Source: Streptomyces spiralis (GTDB taxonomy: Bacteria > Actinomycetota > Actinomycetes > Streptomycetales > Streptomycetaceae). From it: DNA of 64,000 nucleotides. The translations under genes and the position numbers were made by a program. The stretch's first letter is position 1. Each line of letters opens with the position of its first letter. The notes beneath the pieces were generated by a model. That model was not told the origin of the DNA, did no database searches, and worked only from the letters and a program-made list of their open reading frames with translations. This document shows positions 9,362 to 20,624 of this stretch, in pieces. Where the stretch lies: contig NZ_BNBC01000012.1 of NCBI RefSeq assembly GCF_014654675.1, positions 93,877-157,876 on the forward strand. Reading direction: 5' to 3'.

Positions 9362-11830
9362 GTGACGGGTACGGATGTGCGGGACGAAGCGGAGAACTCG
9401 GGACCCGGCGGCTATGCGGCGGCCCGGCTGCGCCTCCTCGATGAGGGGGCGCGGTCCGGGCCGCCGCGCCGTGCCGCCCTCGCCGGACTGACCGACGACT
9501 GGCTCGCCGGCCTGTTCGACGCGGTCGCGGCCGAGACGGGCGCCGGACGGCCGCCGCGGGGCGTCTCCCTGGTCGCCGTCGGCGGCTACGGACGCGGCGA
9601 GCTCTCCCCGCGCAGCGACCTCGACCTGCTCCTGCTGCACGACGGCGGCGACCCCGGCGCGATCGCCGCCCTCGCCGACCGCCTCTGGTACCCGGTGTGG
9701 GACCTCGGTCTCGCCCTCGACCACTCGGTCCGCACCCCGGCCGAGGCCCGCAGGACCGCGGGGGACGACCTCAAGGTGCAGCTCGGCCTGCTGGACGCCC
9801 GCCACCTCGCGGGCGACGTGACCCTGACCGCCCAGCTGCGCACGACCGTCCTCGCCGACTGGCGCAACCAGGCGGCCAGGCGCCTGCCCGAGCTGAGGGA
9901 GCTGTGCGCCGAACGTGCCGCCCGTCAGGGTGAGCTGCGCTACCTGCTGGAGCCGGACCTGAAGGAGGCCCGCGGCGGACTCAGGGACGCCACCGCCCTG
10001 CGCGCCGTGGCCGCCTCCTGGCTGGCCGACGCCCCGCGAGAGGGCCTCGCCGACGCCCGCCGCCGGCTGCTCGACGTACGGGACGCCCTGCATCTGACCA
10101 CCGGCCGCGCCACCGACCGGCTCGCCCTCCAGGAGCAGGACCAGGTCGCCACGGCGCTGGACCTGCTCGACGCCGACGCCCTGCTGCGCCAGGTGTACGA
10201 GGCGGCGCGGGTCATCTCCTACGCCAGCGACGTCACCTGGCGCGAAGTGGGGCGCGTGCTCAGGTCACGGGCCGTGCGGCCGAGGCTGCGCGCCATGCTG
10301 GGCGGCGGCAAACAGGCGGCGGACAGGTCCCCGCTCGCCGAAGGGGTGGTGGAGCAGGACGGCGAGGTGGTGCTCGCCCGTACCGCGCGCCCCGAACGCG
10401 ACCCCGTGCTGCCCTTGCGCGCCGCGGCCGCCGCCGCGCAGGCCGGCCTCCCGCTCTCCCTGCACGCCGTACGCCGCCTGGCCGCCGCCGCGGGCCCCCT
10501 GCCCACGCCCTGGCCCGCCGAGGCCCGCGAACAGCTGGTCACCCTGCTCGGCTCCGGCCGCCCCACGGTCGACGTCTGGGAGGCGCTGGAGGCCGAGGGC
10601 CTGATCAGCCGGCTGCTGCCCGACTGGGAGCGGGTGCGCTGCCGCCCGCAGCGCAACGCCGTCCACGTCTGGACCGTCGACCGCCATCTGATCGAGACGG
10701 CCGTGCGCGCCTCCGCGCTCACCCGCCGGGTCGGCCGCCCCGACCTGCTCCTGGTGGCCGCGCTGCTGCACGACATCGGCAAGGGCTGGCCCGGCGACCA
10801 CTCCCTGACCGGCGAGACCATCGCCCGGGACGTGGCCGGGCGGATCGGCTTCGACCGCGCCGACGCGGCCGTCCTCGCCGGTCTCGTCCGCCACCACCTG
10901 CTGCTCGTCGAGACCGCCACCCGGCGCGACCTGGACGACCCCGCCACCGTCCGCGCGGTCGCCGACGCGGTCGGCACCCAGAGCACGCTGGAACTGCTGC
11001 ACGCCCTGACCGAGGCGGACGCGCTGGCCACCGGCCCGGCCGCCTGGTCGTCCTGGCGCGGATCCCTCGTCGCCGAGCTGGTCCGGCGGGTCTCCGCGGT
11101 CCTCGCCGGGGACGTACCCGACGACTCCGAGACCGCCGCCGCGCCCACCGCCGAGCACGAGCGGCTCGCCGTCGAGGCCTGGCGCACCGGCGGCCCGGTC
11201 CTGGCGCTGCGCCCGCAGCCCGAGGCGCCCCTCGGGGAGCCCTCCGGGGAACCCGAACGCCTCGGCGTCGAACTGCTGATCGCCGTCCCCGACCAGCCGG
11301 GCGTGCTGCCGTCGGTCGCCGGGCTGCTGGCCGTGCACCGGCTGACGGTCCGCACGGCCGAGCTGCGCGCCCTGGAGCTGCCCGACGGCGTCGACGACGG
11401 CACCGTGCTGCTGCTGAACTGGCGGGTCGCTGCCGAATACGGCTCGCTGCCCCAGGCCGCCCGGCTCCGCGCCGACCTCGTGCGGGCCCTGGACGGCTCC
11501 CTGGACATCGCGGGCCGGCTCGCCGAACGGGACGCCGCCTACCCGCGCCGCCGGGGCGTGGTGGCGCCCCCGCCGCGTGTGACGGTCGCCCCGGCCGCCT
11601 CCCGGCACGCCACCGTGATCGAGGTCCGCGCCCAGGACGCGCCGGGACTGCTGTTCCGCATCGGGCGGGCGCTGGAGGACGCGAAGGTACGGGTGCGCAG
11701 CGCGCACGTGAGCACGCTGGGCGCGAACGCCGTCGACGCGTTCTACGTCACCGGCCCCGCGGGCGACCCGCTGCCCGAGGAGGAGGCCGCGTCCGTGGCA
11801 CGGCGGCTGGAGGAGGCGCTGCGGGCCTGA
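9362..11830 (+). CDS. glnD: PII nucleotidyltransferase GlnD
   Basis: GlnD (822 aa) adds and removes a nucleotide on GlnK according to glutamine level. Domains in order: a nucleotidyltransferase with GGYGRGELSPRSDLDLL (residues 74-90, the G-x-G...DxD motif), a GlnD-type helical region (LEPDLKEARGGLRD), an HD phosphohydrolase domain (LLHDIGKGWPGDH near residue 470), and two C-terminal ACT domains (from about residue 635, and residues 750-800 with VRAQDAPGLLFRIGRALEDA). The GTG start follows AGGAG. It is the last gene of the ammonium-sensing operon. Confidence 0.96.
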   Translation: MTGTDVRDEAENSGPGGYAAARLRLLDEGARSGPPRRAALAGLTDDWLAGLFDAVAAETGAGRPPRGVSLVAVGGYGRGELSPRSDLDLLLLHDGGDPGAIAALADRLWYPVWDLGLALDHSVRTPAEARRTAGDDLKVQLGLLDARHLAGDVTLTAQLRTTVLADWRNQAARRLPELRELCAERAARQGELRYLLEPDLKEARGGLRDATALRAVAASWLADAPREGLADARRRLLDVRDALHLTTGRATDRLALQEQDQVATALDLLDADALLRQVYEAARVISYASDVTWREVGRVLRSRAVRPRLRAMLGGGKQAADRSPLAEGVVEQDGEVVLARTARPERDPVLPLRAAAAAAQAGLPLSLHAVRRLAAAAGPLPTPWPAEAREQLVTLLGSGRPTVDVWEALEAEGLISRLLPDWERVRCRPQRNAVHVWTVDRHLIETAVRASALTRRVGRPDLLLVAALLHDIGKGWPGDHSLTGETIARDVAGRIGFDRADAAVLAGLVRHHLLLVETATRRDLDDPATVRAVADAVGTQSTLELLHALTEADALATGPAAWSSWRGSLVAELVRRVSAVLAGDVPDDSETAAAPTAEHERLAVEAWRTGGPVLALRPQPEAPLGEPSGEPERLGVELLIAVPDQPGVLPSVAGLLAVHRLTVRTAELRALELPDGVDDGTVLLLNWRVAAEYGSLPQAARLRADLVRALDGSLDIAGRLAERDAAYPRRRGVVAPPPRVTVAPAASRHATVIEVRAQDAPGLLFRIGRALEDAKVRVRSAHVSTLGANAVDAFYVTGPAGDPLPEEEAASVARRLEEALRA

Positions 11831-11960
11831 CCTCGCGGTCCGCGCCGGGCGGGGTGTGTCCCTGCTCGCTGTCTTCAGCGGGTGGGGACGAATCGCTTGC
11901 AGGGCCGGATACCCTGGAGGGCAGCCCAAGACGACTCCTACTCCGAGGACCGACGCCGCT

Positions 11961-13511
11961 GTGTTCGATACTCTCTCCGACCGCCTCTCAGCGACTTTCA
12001 AGAACCTGCGTGGCAAGGGGCGGCTCTCCGAGGCGGACATCGACGCCACGGCGCGCGAAATCCGCATCGCCCTCCTGGAAGCCGACGTGGCGCTGCCCGT
12101 CGTCCGTACGTTCATCAAGAACGTCAAGGAGCGCGCCCTCGGGGCCGAGGTCTCCAGGGCGCTGAACCCGGCCCAGCAGGTCCTCAAGATCGTCAACGAC
12201 GAGCTGGTCACCATCCTCGGCGGCGAGACCCGCCGCCTGCGCTTCGCCAAGCAGCCGCCGACCGTGATCATGCTGGCCGGTCTGCAGGGTGCCGGTAAGA
12301 CCACCCTCGCGGGCAAGCTCGGCAGGTGGCTCAAGGAGCAGGGCCACTCCCCGCTGCTGGTCGCCTGTGACCTTCAGCGTCCCAACGCCGTGAACCAGCT
12401 CAGCGTCGTCGCCGAGCGCGCCGGCGTCGCCGTCTACGCGCCCGAGCCGGGCAACGGCGTCGGTGACCCGGTCAAGGTCGCCAAGGACTCCATCGACTTC
12501 GCGCGCACCAAGGTCCACGACATCGTGATCGTGGACACCGCCGGCCGCCTCGGCATCGACACCGAGATGATGCAGCAGGCCGCGGACATCCGGGACGCGG
12601 TCGGCCCCGACGAGATCCTCTTCGTCGTCGACGCGATGATCGGTCAGGACGCCGTGAACACCGCGGAGGCCTTCCGCGACGGCGTCGGCTTCGACGGTGT
12701 GGTGCTCTCCAAGCTCGACGGTGACGCCCGCGGTGGTGCGGCCCTGTCGATCCGGCAGATCACCGGCAAGCCGATCATGTTCGCGTCCAACGGTGAGAAG
12801 CTCGACGACTTCGACGCCTTCCACCCGGACCGGATGGCCTCCCGCATCCTCGACATGGGTGACCTGCTCACCCTGATCGAGCAGGCGGAGAAGACGTTCA
12901 GCCAGGAAGAGGCCGAGAAGATGGCCTCCAAGCTGGCGTCGAAGAAGGGCCAGGACTTCACCCTGGACGACTTCCTGTCCCAGATGGAGCAGGTCAGGAA
13001 GATGGGGTCCATCTCCAAGCTCCTCGGCATGCTGCCGGGCATGGGGCAGATCAAGGACCAGATCAACAACATCGACGAGCGCGACGTCGACCGCACCGCC
13101 GCGATCATCAAGTCGATGACCCCGGGTGAGCGCCAGGACCCGACGATCATCAACGGCTCCCGTCGCGCCCGTATCGCCAGGGGTTCCGGCGTCGAGGTCA
13201 GCGCGGTGAAGAACCTCGTCGAGCGGTTCTTCGAGGCCCGCAAGATGATGTCCCGCATGGCCCAGGGCGGCGGCATGCCCGGCATGCCGGGGATCCCGGG
13301 CATGGGCGGCGGCCCCGGCCGGCAGAAGAAGCAGCAGAAGAAGACCAAGGGCAAGCAGCGCTCGGGCAACCCGATGAAGCGCAAGCAGCAGGAGCAGGAG
13401 GAGGCCGCGCGCCGCGCCGCCGCGGCCCAGAGCGGCAACGCGCTCGGGCTGCCGCAGCAGGAGGGCCAGAACTTCGAGCTGCCGGACGAGTTCAAGAAGT
13501 TCATGGGCTGA
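11961..13511 (+). CDS. ffh: Signal recognition particle protein Ffh (SRP54)
   Basis: Ffh (516 aa) is the SRP GTPase that binds signal sequences on ribosomes and delivers them to FtsY. The GTG start at 11961 gives MFDTLSDRLSATFKNLRGKG, the standard N-domain opening. The G domain has GLQGAGKTT (about residue 107), VACDLQRPNA, IVDTAGRLGID and SKLDGDARGGAAL. The M domain follows (LLGMLPGMGQIKDQ...), then a Met/Gly/Pro-rich stretch GGGMPGMPGIPGMGGG and a Lys/Gln-rich basic tail longer than in E. coli, as usual in actinomycetes. TACCCT near 11919 may belong to its promoter. Confidence 0.97.
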   Translation: MFDTLSDRLSATFKNLRGKGRLSEADIDATAREIRIALLEADVALPVVRTFIKNVKERALGAEVSRALNPAQQVLKIVNDELVTILGGETRRLRFAKQPPTVIMLAGLQGAGKTTLAGKLGRWLKEQGHSPLLVACDLQRPNAVNQLSVVAERAGVAVYAPEPGNGVGDPVKVAKDSIDFARTKVHDIVIVDTAGRLGIDTEMMQQAADIRDAVGPDEILFVVDAMIGQDAVNTAEAFRDGVGFDGVVLSKLDGDARGGAALSIRQITGKPIMFASNGEKLDDFDAFHPDRMASRILDMGDLLTLIEQAEKTFSQEEAEKMASKLASKKGQDFTLDDFLSQMEQVRKMGSISKLLGMLPGMGQIKDQINNIDERDVDRTAAIIKSMTPGERQDPTIINGSRRARIARGSGVEVSAVKNLVERFFEARKMMSRMAQGGGMPGMPGIPGMGGGPGRQKKQQKKTKGKQRSGNPMKRKQQEQEEAARRAAAAQSGNALGLPQQEGQNFELPDEFKKFMG

Positions 13512-13567
13512 CACGCCCGGCGGGAGGCGCGCCCGGCCGTACCACGCGCGCCCGGCCGTACGACGTC

Positions 13568-13597
13568 GAGGGCGTCCCCCACATGGGGGGCGCCCTC
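13568..13597 (+). terminator. Terminator after ffh
   Basis: A 13-bp stem with one mismatch (13568-13580 with 13585-13597) has a 4-base loop. It lies 57 bases after the ffh stop, with no T-run, as is common in Streptomyces. Confidence 0.75.
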
Positions 13598-13637
13598 AGC
13601 GCGTGCCAGGGCCGGGCATCTGCCGTAACGTCCAGAT

Positions 13638-15614
<1,977 letters not shown>

Positions 15615-15622
15615 CGGGACAC

Positions 15623-16468
15623 CTAGGCGGTCCGCGCGATCAGATAGCGGAACACATTCGGCATCCACACGGTGCCGTCGGGCCGCTGGTGGGCGTGCAG
15701 GGCCTCCGTCAGTTCCTTGCCGACCTGGTTCTCGTCGCTCGCCGCGATCGCCGCGTCGAACAGCCCCGTGGAGAGCATGCCGCGGACCGCGCTGTCCAGG
15801 CCGGCGTAACCGAAGGGGCAGGCCACCCGGCCGGAGCCGTCCGGGCGCAGACCGGCGCTGAGGGCCACCTCCTCCAGGCCGTCGCGCAGCGCGGCCGGAG
15901 GATCGGCCGGGCGGACGACTGCGCGCACCACCGAGGACGTGGCGCACCGTTCGGGCGGTCCCCAGCCCGCCAGCACCACCGGCGCCCCGCGTTCGGCGAG
16001 CGGTGCGGCCGCGCTGAGCTGCCCGGCCAGGGCGGCCGAGTCGCCCGCGAGGCACCCGATGGGCTCGAAGGCGGTCACCAGGGTGTACGCGGGCGTCCCC
16101 GTGCCGGAGGTGTCCGTGAGGTCGTCGACCGGTCCGTCGAGCACGCGGGCGTCCGCACGCGCGCGCGTGCCCCATGCCTCGGGCTGCAGCCGCCGGCGTG
16201 CGAGAGCGAGCCGTTCGGGTGAACAGGGGTCGACACCGGTGACGGCCGCTCCTCTGGAGGCGGCCATGAGCAGGGCGAGCCCGGAGCCGCAGCCGAGGGC
16301 GAGCACCCTGGTGCCGCGGCCCACCTCCAGTCGCTCGTGGACGGCCTCGTAGAGCGGCACCAGCATCCGCTCCTGGATCTCGGCCCAGTCACGCGCGCGG
16401 GCCCGCAGATCCACCTGGGGCGGCGGCCCGGCGAGTTCCGCATGCTGCCGCACGAGCGTAGGTGTCAT
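15623..16468 (-). CDS. Class I SAM-dependent methyltransferase
   Basis: This 281-residue soluble protein has a Rossmann methyltransferase core. Motif I is VLALGCGSGLALLMAASRG, the acidic strand 2 is VTGVDPCSPERLALARRRL, and a later strand is YTLVTAFEPIGCLAG. The N-terminal helix segment LRARARDWAEIQERMLVPLYEAV is typical of small-molecule methyltransferases. The ATG at 16468 is chosen because family-like sequence begins there; upstream frame is poor. It converges on ftsH with only 8 bp between the stops. The substrate is unknown; nothing around it points to a pathway. Confidence 0.8.
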   Translation of the reverse strand: MTPTLVRQHAELAGPPPQVDLRARARDWAEIQERMLVPLYEAVHERLEVGRGTRVLALGCGSGLALLMAASRGAAVTGVDPCSPERLALARRRLQPEAWGTRARADARVLDGPVDDLTDTSGTGTPAYTLVTAFEPIGCLAGDSAALAGQLSAAAPLAERGAPVVLAGWGPPERCATSSVVRAVVRPADPPAALRDGLEEVALSAGLRPDGSGRVACPFGYAGLDSAVRGMLSTGLFDAAIAASDENQVGKELTEALHAHQRPDGTVWMPNVFRYLIARTA

Positions 16469-16998
16469 GGATAAGCGCCCCAATCCGCCGAGAGGTTGCC
16501 GCTGCCCGATTCCGTGGCCCCCGTGCGCCGCACTTCCCGTATGCCAGGTAACTCCCCGCTCCGCAACGCGTCCAGGGGTCGTGAGGCCATGGTTGGTGTC
16601 TTCCGGGCACCTGGCGCGAGATTTCACAATCCGGTAACCCGGGCCTCGCCGCGCCGTACGGTCGCCCACCGGAGCGGGCCGGTGCGGGACGCCGGGGACG
16701 CGCCCGGTAACGTCACGGCCGTCGCGCACGCTGACCCAGGTACAGGCTTCCGCTCGGGAAGCGGCCGAAACGCCTCTTGCACATCGTCCGAGGACATGCG
16801 CACCGGTGTGCGAGCCGGTCCTACGCGCGGGTGCGTACGCGGGCCTACGCACCACCTTGATACGAGCTGTGAGGCTTCTCCGCAGTTCAGCGCACCCGCC
16901 CTCGTCAGGACGCATCAGCGGCAACTGACGGGTACGTGAAAATTATTTGGGATGCCCCGGAATAGGAACACAGTGGGCCCCACGCTCGTTCTCATTAC
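16469..16998. other. Divergent intergenic region (530 bp), no gene seen
   Basis: This spacer lies between the methyltransferase and the HEXXH protein. It contains an 8-bp inverted repeat (16830-16837 with 16846-16853, GGTGCGTA/TACGCACC) that could be an operator, and an AT-richer stretch near 16935-16975 likely to hold the promoter of the downstream gene. Open frames crossing it look non-coding. Confidence 0.5.
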
Positions 16999-17601
16999 GT
17001 GAGCACGACACAGACACCACCTGTTCTCGCCGCGGAACTGGCGCAGGCGTGGGCCGACATTCAGCGGTACCACCCCGAGCTGCCGGATCTCGCCGCGCCG
17101 GAGTCCCTGATCGGGGAGTCGTCGTCCGCGTGCGGACACGAACTCTCCTTCGAGCGACTGCTCCATGAGGCAGTCCACGGCATCGCCGCCGCGCGCGGAG
17201 TGCGCGACACCTCGCGTGCCGGCCGCTACCACAACCGTCGGTTCCTCGCCATCGCCGAGGAGCTGGGCCTGGACCATCCGGAGGAGCCGCACCCGAGCAG
17301 CGGTTTCTCGCTGGTCACGCTCAGCCCCGAGGCGAAGCGGCGCTACCGTCCGACCATCGAGCGCCTCCAGCGCGCGCTGAAGGCGCACACGGCCGCCACG
17401 TCCGCCGACACCAGCCGCACCTTCCGCGGCCCGGCGGCCCGGCACGGCTCCTCCGGCGGCGGGGTACGGGTCAAGGCGGTCTGTGACTGCGGCCGCAACG
17501 TCCGGGTCGTCCCCTCGGTACTTGCCCAGGCCCCGATCATGTGCGGTGGCTGCGGGAAGCCGTTCAGGATCCCGGAGATCGTGGGCGCCGCGGCGAGCTG
17601 A
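16999..17601 (+). CDS. Putative SprT-like zinc protein: HEXXH motif plus C-terminal zinc ribbon
   Basis: I recognise this 200-residue protein only as a conserved actinobacterial hypothetical. LLHEAVHGIAAARG (about residues 54-67) contains HEXXH, followed by TSRAGRYHNRRFLAIAEELG; a histidine in YHNRRF could be the third ligand, as in SprT-family proteins. The C-terminus has two CxC/CxxC pairs, VCDCGRNVRV and MCGGCGKPF, forming a zinc ribbon. Metallopeptidase activity on DNA-bound proteins would be the analogy, but that is inference. The GTG start has no obvious Shine-Dalgarno. It stands alone ahead of the rpsP operon. Confidence 0.75.
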   Translation: MSTTQTPPVLAAELAQAWADIQRYHPELPDLAAPESLIGESSSACGHELSFERLLHEAVHGIAAARGVRDTSRAGRYHNRRFLAIAEELGLDHPEEPHPSSGFSLVTLSPEAKRRYRPTIERLQRALKAHTAATSADTSRTFRGPAARHGSSGGGVRVKAVCDCGRNVRVVPSVLAQAPIMCGGCGKPFRIPEIVGAAAS

Positions 17602-17869
17602 GGTACGGCTGCTCGTGGCAGCCGTACCCCGGGGCCACGCCTCGAGCACCCGGAACGCCGGGTGCGGGTCAGGCGTGCCCGCGCGCGGCGGGTTCCGCCC
17701 CGCGCCAGAGGCGACCCGCGGCGTATGGCACAATGACTAGCTGTACTCGACAGCCGCACAGGACCCCTCTCTCCTCCGGCTGACGCGTCCGTCGGGCACT
17801 CGGGTACCGCAACCCCACGCGGCGTCTCCGCCGTGCCCAACCACGTCAAATCCAGGAGAACCCACTCCC

Positions 17870-18289
17870 GTGGCAGTCAAGATCAAGCTGAAGCGTCTGG
17901 GCAAGATCCGTTCGCCTCACTACCGCATCGTCGTCGCCGACTCCCGTACCCGCCGTGACGGCCGGGCCATCGAGGAGATCGGTCTGTACCACCCGGTGCA
18001 GAACCCCTCGCGCATCGAGGTCAACGCCGAGCGTGTGGCGTACTGGCTCTCCGTCGGCGCCCAGCCCACCGAGCCCGTGCTCGCCATCCTGAAGAAGACC
18101 GGCGACTGGCAGAAGTTCAAGGGCGAGCCCGCCCCTGCGCCGCTGCTGCAGCCGCAGGAGAAGGCCGCGCGTCCGTCGTTCGAGGCCCTTGGCGGCGAGG
18201 ACGAGGGCAAGGGTGAGGCGATCACCCAGAAGAAGAAGGCTGAGAAGAAGGACGAGGCGGCCGCCGAGTCCGAGTCGACCGAGGCCTGA
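17870..18289 (+). CDS. rpsP: 30S ribosomal protein S16
   Basis: Ribosomal protein S16 (139 aa) opens with [20 protein letters not shown], the canonical N-terminus, then [21 protein letters not shown] and the core ending near residue 85. A Lys/Glu/Ala-rich tail of about 50 residues ([15 protein letters not shown]) is added, as common in actinobacteria. The GTG start follows CCAGGAG. It begins the rpsP-KH-rimM-trmD-rplS ribosome-assembly cluster; a likely promoter region with CACAATGACTAG lies around 17730. Confidence 0.98.
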   Translation: MAVKIKLKRLGKIRSPHYRIVVADSRTRRDGRAIEEIGLYHPVQNPSRIEVNAERVAYWLSVGAQPTEPVLAILKKTGDWQKFKGEPAPAPLLQPQEKAARPSFEALGGEDEGKGEAITQKKKAEKKDEAAAESESTEA

Positions 18290-18294
18290 GCAGC

Positions 18295-18534
18295 ATGCTC
18301 GAAGAGGCGCTTGAGCACCTCGTGAAGGGCATCGTCGACAACCCTGACGATGTGCAGGTCGCCTCGCGCAACCTGCGCCGCGGACGCGTGCTGGAGGTCC
18401 GGGTCCACCCGGACGACCTCGGCAAGGTGATCGGCCGCAACGGCCGCACCGCACGCGCCCTGCGCACCGTCGTGGGTGCCATCGGCGGTCGTGGTGTCCG
18501 TGTCGACCTCGTCGACGTGGACAACATCCGCTGA
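18295..18534 (+). CDS. KH-domain RNA-binding protein (KhpA/YlqC type)
   Basis: This 79-residue single KH-domain protein starts five bases after the rpsP stop. It shows the UPF0109/KhpA pattern: [19 protein letters not shown], then the RNA-binding [18 protein letters not shown] loop, and ends RVDLVDVD. KhpA proteins bind many RNAs and affect cell-size control in firmicutes; the role in Streptomyces is less clear. The position between rpsP and rimM is conserved. Confidence 0.93.
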   Translation: MLEEALEHLVKGIVDNPDDVQVASRNLRRGRVLEVRVHPDDLGKVIGRNGRTARALRTVVGAIGGRGVRVDLVDVDNIR

Positions 18535-18550
18535 CGCATCGCAACCGGCT

Positions 18551-18586
18551 CGGGCCGGGGAGGGCCACTGGGCCGTCCCCGGCCCG
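18551..18586 (+). terminator. Hairpin between the KH gene and rimM
   Basis: An 11-bp stem (18551-18561 with 18576-18586) with an inner GGCC/GGCC extension lies inside the operon and may tune rimM-trmD expression. There is no T-run. Confidence 0.55.
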
Positions 18587-18613
18587 CAGTCGTATGACAG
18601 GAGATTTGGACAC

Positions 18614-19228
18614 GTGCAGCTGGTAGTCGCACGGATCGGCCGTGCCCATGGCATCAAGGGCGAGGTCACCGTGGAGGTCCGTACCGACGAGCCGGAACTC
18701 CGGCTCGCGCCCGGCGCCGTACTCGCCACCGATCCCGCCTCCGCGGGACCGCTCACCATCGAGACCGGACGCGTCCACAGTGGCCGTCTGCTGCTGCGCT
18801 TCGAGGGCGTCGGCGACCGCAACGCCGCCGAAGCCCTCCGCAACACCCTGCTCATCGCCGAGGTGGACCCGGACGAGCTGCCCGAGGAGGAGGACGAGTA
18901 CTACGACCATCAGCTGATCGACCTCGACGTGGTCACCGAGGACGGTGAGACGGTCGGCCGGATCAGCGAGATCTCGCACCTGCCCTCCCAGGACCTGTTC
19001 ATCGTCGAGCGTCCGGACGGCACCGAGGTGATGATCCCCTTCGTCGCGGAGATCGTCACCGAGATCGACCTGGAGGAGCAGAGGGCCGTCATCGCGCCGC
19101 CGCCGGGTCTGATCGACGACCGTGCCGAGATCGCCTCCTCGCGGGACGCCGCCTCCTGGCAGGCGCCCGAGGCCGCCGAGGACTCCGAGGCCCCCCAGGC
19201 AGCCGAGGACTCCGGAGACGAGTCCTGA
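18614..19228 (+). CDS. rimM: 16S rRNA processing protein RimM
   Basis: RimM (204 aa) assists late 30S assembly by binding S19. The GTG start at 18614 follows CAGGAG and gives [20 protein letters not shown], the family N-terminus. The RimM N domain is followed by the PRC-barrel ([20 protein letters not shown]...[17 protein letters not shown]). The C-terminus is an acidic, Glu/Ala-rich extension of about 45 residues. Its stop overlaps the trmD start by one base. Confidence 0.96.
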   Translation: MQLVVARIGRAHGIKGEVTVEVRTDEPELRLAPGAVLATDPASAGPLTIETGRVHSGRLLLRFEGVGDRNAAEALRNTLLIAEVDPDELPEEEDEYYDHQLIDLDVVTEDGETVGRISEISHLPSQDLFIVERPDGTEVMIPFVAEIVTEIDLEEQRAVIAPPPGLIDDRAEIASSRDAASWQAPEAAEDSEAPQAAEDSGDES

Positions 19229-20061
19229 TGCGCCTCGACGTCGTCACGATCTTCCCCGAGTACCTGGAGCCGCTGAACGTCTCCCTCGTCGGCAAGGCAC
19301 GCGCGCGCGGGCAGCTGAACGTGCACGTGCACGATCTGCGCTCCTGGACGCACGACCGCCACAACACGGTCGACGACACCCCGTACGGCGGCGGTCCCGG
19401 CATGGTGATGATGACCGGGCCCTGGGGCGACGCCCTGGACTCCGTCCTCGCCGACGGCTACGAGACCGGCTCCCGGGCGCCCGCGCTGATCGTCCCGACC
19501 CCCAGCGGGCGCCCCTTCACCCAGGAACTCGCCGTCGAGCTCTCCGAACGCCCCTGGCTGATCTTCACCCCGGCCCGCTACGAGGGCATCGACCGCCGGG
19601 TCGTGGACGAGTACGCGACCCGCATGCCCGTCTACGAGGTGTCCATCGGCGACTACGTGCTCGCCGGCGGAGAGGCGGCCGTCCTGGTCGTCACGGAGGC
19701 CGTGGCCCGGCTGCTGCCCGGTGTCCTCGGCAACGCCGAGTCCCACCGGGACGACTCCTTCGCGCCCGGCGCCATGGCGAGCCTGCTGGAGGGCCCCGTC
19801 TACACCAAGCCGCCCCGGTGGCGCGAGCGCGGAATCCCCGAGGTGCTGCTGAGCGGCCACCACGGGAAGATCGCCCGCTGGCGCCGCGACGAGGCCCTGC
19901 GGCGCACCACGGCCAACCGGCCCGACCTGATCGAACGCTGCGACCCCAAGGCCTTCGACAAGAAGGACCGCGAGATGCTGTCCATCCTGGGCTGGGCGCC
20001 TGACCCCGACGGCGAGTCGTACGGCCGATTTTGGCGCAGGACCGACGACGTGGAAGAATAG
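19228..20061 (+). CDS. trmD: tRNA (guanine37-N1)-methyltransferase TrmD
   Basis: TrmD (277 aa) methylates G37 of tRNAs, preventing frameshifting. Landmarks are [16 protein letters not shown] at the start, DDTPYGGGPGMVMM, ARYEGIDRRVVDEY, and the trefoil-knot SAM site IGDYVLAGGEAAVLV followed by ESHRDDSF with the catalytic aspartate. The C-terminal domain carries the usual HHGKIARWRR. It overlaps rimM by one base, so it is translationally coupled. Confidence 0.97.
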   Translation: MRLDVVTIFPEYLEPLNVSLVGKARARGQLNVHVHDLRSWTHDRHNTVDDTPYGGGPGMVMMTGPWGDALDSVLADGYETGSRAPALIVPTPSGRPFTQELAVELSERPWLIFTPARYEGIDRRVVDEYATRMPVYEVSIGDYVLAGGEAAVLVVTEAVARLLPGVLGNAESHRDDSFAPGAMASLLEGPVYTKPPRWRERGIPEVLLSGHHGKIARWRRDEALRRTTANRPDLIERCDPKAFDKKDREMLSILGWAPDPDGESYGRFWRRTDDVEE

Positions 20062-20199
20062 GCCGCTGCTGTGCGCCGTCCGGCGTGCGCCCCTGCCACA
20101 GGGGGACACGACGCCCGCCCCGACCGCACGGCGGTCCCTTTCGGAAAACCCCCTAGTTTCCGCTGATGACCTGTGGCATCGGCGAAGAAAGCAGACGAA

Positions 20200-20550
20200 A
20201 TGTCTCACCTGCTCGACTCCGTCGACGCCGCGTCGCTGCGCAGCGACGTCCCGGCCTTCCGCCCGGGCGACACCGTCAACGTCCACGTCCGCGTCATCGA
20301 GGGCAACCGCTCCCGTGTGCAGCAGTTCAAGGGCGTGGTGATCCGCCGCCAGGGTTCCGGCGTGCGCGAGACCTTCACGGTCCGCAAGGTCTCCTTCTCC
20401 GTCGGCGTCGAGCGCACCTTCCCGGTGCACACCCCGATCGTGGAGAAGATCGAGCTCGTCACCCGGGGTGACGTGCGCCGCGCCAAGCTGTACTACCTCC
20501 GTGAGCTGCGCGGCAAGGCCGCGAAGATCAAGGAGAAGCGCGAGAGCTGA
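20200..20550 (+). CDS. rplS: 50S ribosomal protein L19
   Basis: L19 (116 aa) starts at ATG 20200 ([20 protein letters not shown]). The sequence then follows the family closely: [52 protein letters not shown] and the C-terminal [20 protein letters not shown]. An in-frame GTG at 20173 would add nine residues but is not expected. It is separated from trmD by 138 bp, so it may also have its own promoter. Confidence 0.97.
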   Translation: MSHLLDSVDAASLRSDVPAFRPGDTVNVHVRVIEGNRSRVQQFKGVVIRRQGSGVRETFTVRKVSFSVGVERTFPVHTPIVEKIELVTRGDVRRAKLYYLRELRGKAAKIKEKRES

Positions 20551-20560
20551 GCGCTTTACG

Positions 20561-20590
20561 CGCGCCGGACAGCACCACGGGTCCGGCGCG
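20561..20590 (+). terminator. Terminator after rplS
   Basis: A perfect 10-bp stem (20561-20570 with 20581-20590) with a 10-base loop, 10 bases after the rplS stop, separates the ribosomal cluster from the signal peptidase genes. Confidence 0.8.
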
Positions 20591-20624
20591 GGTTCTCAGC
20601 GGGGCGGGATAGCATTCCGCCCCG

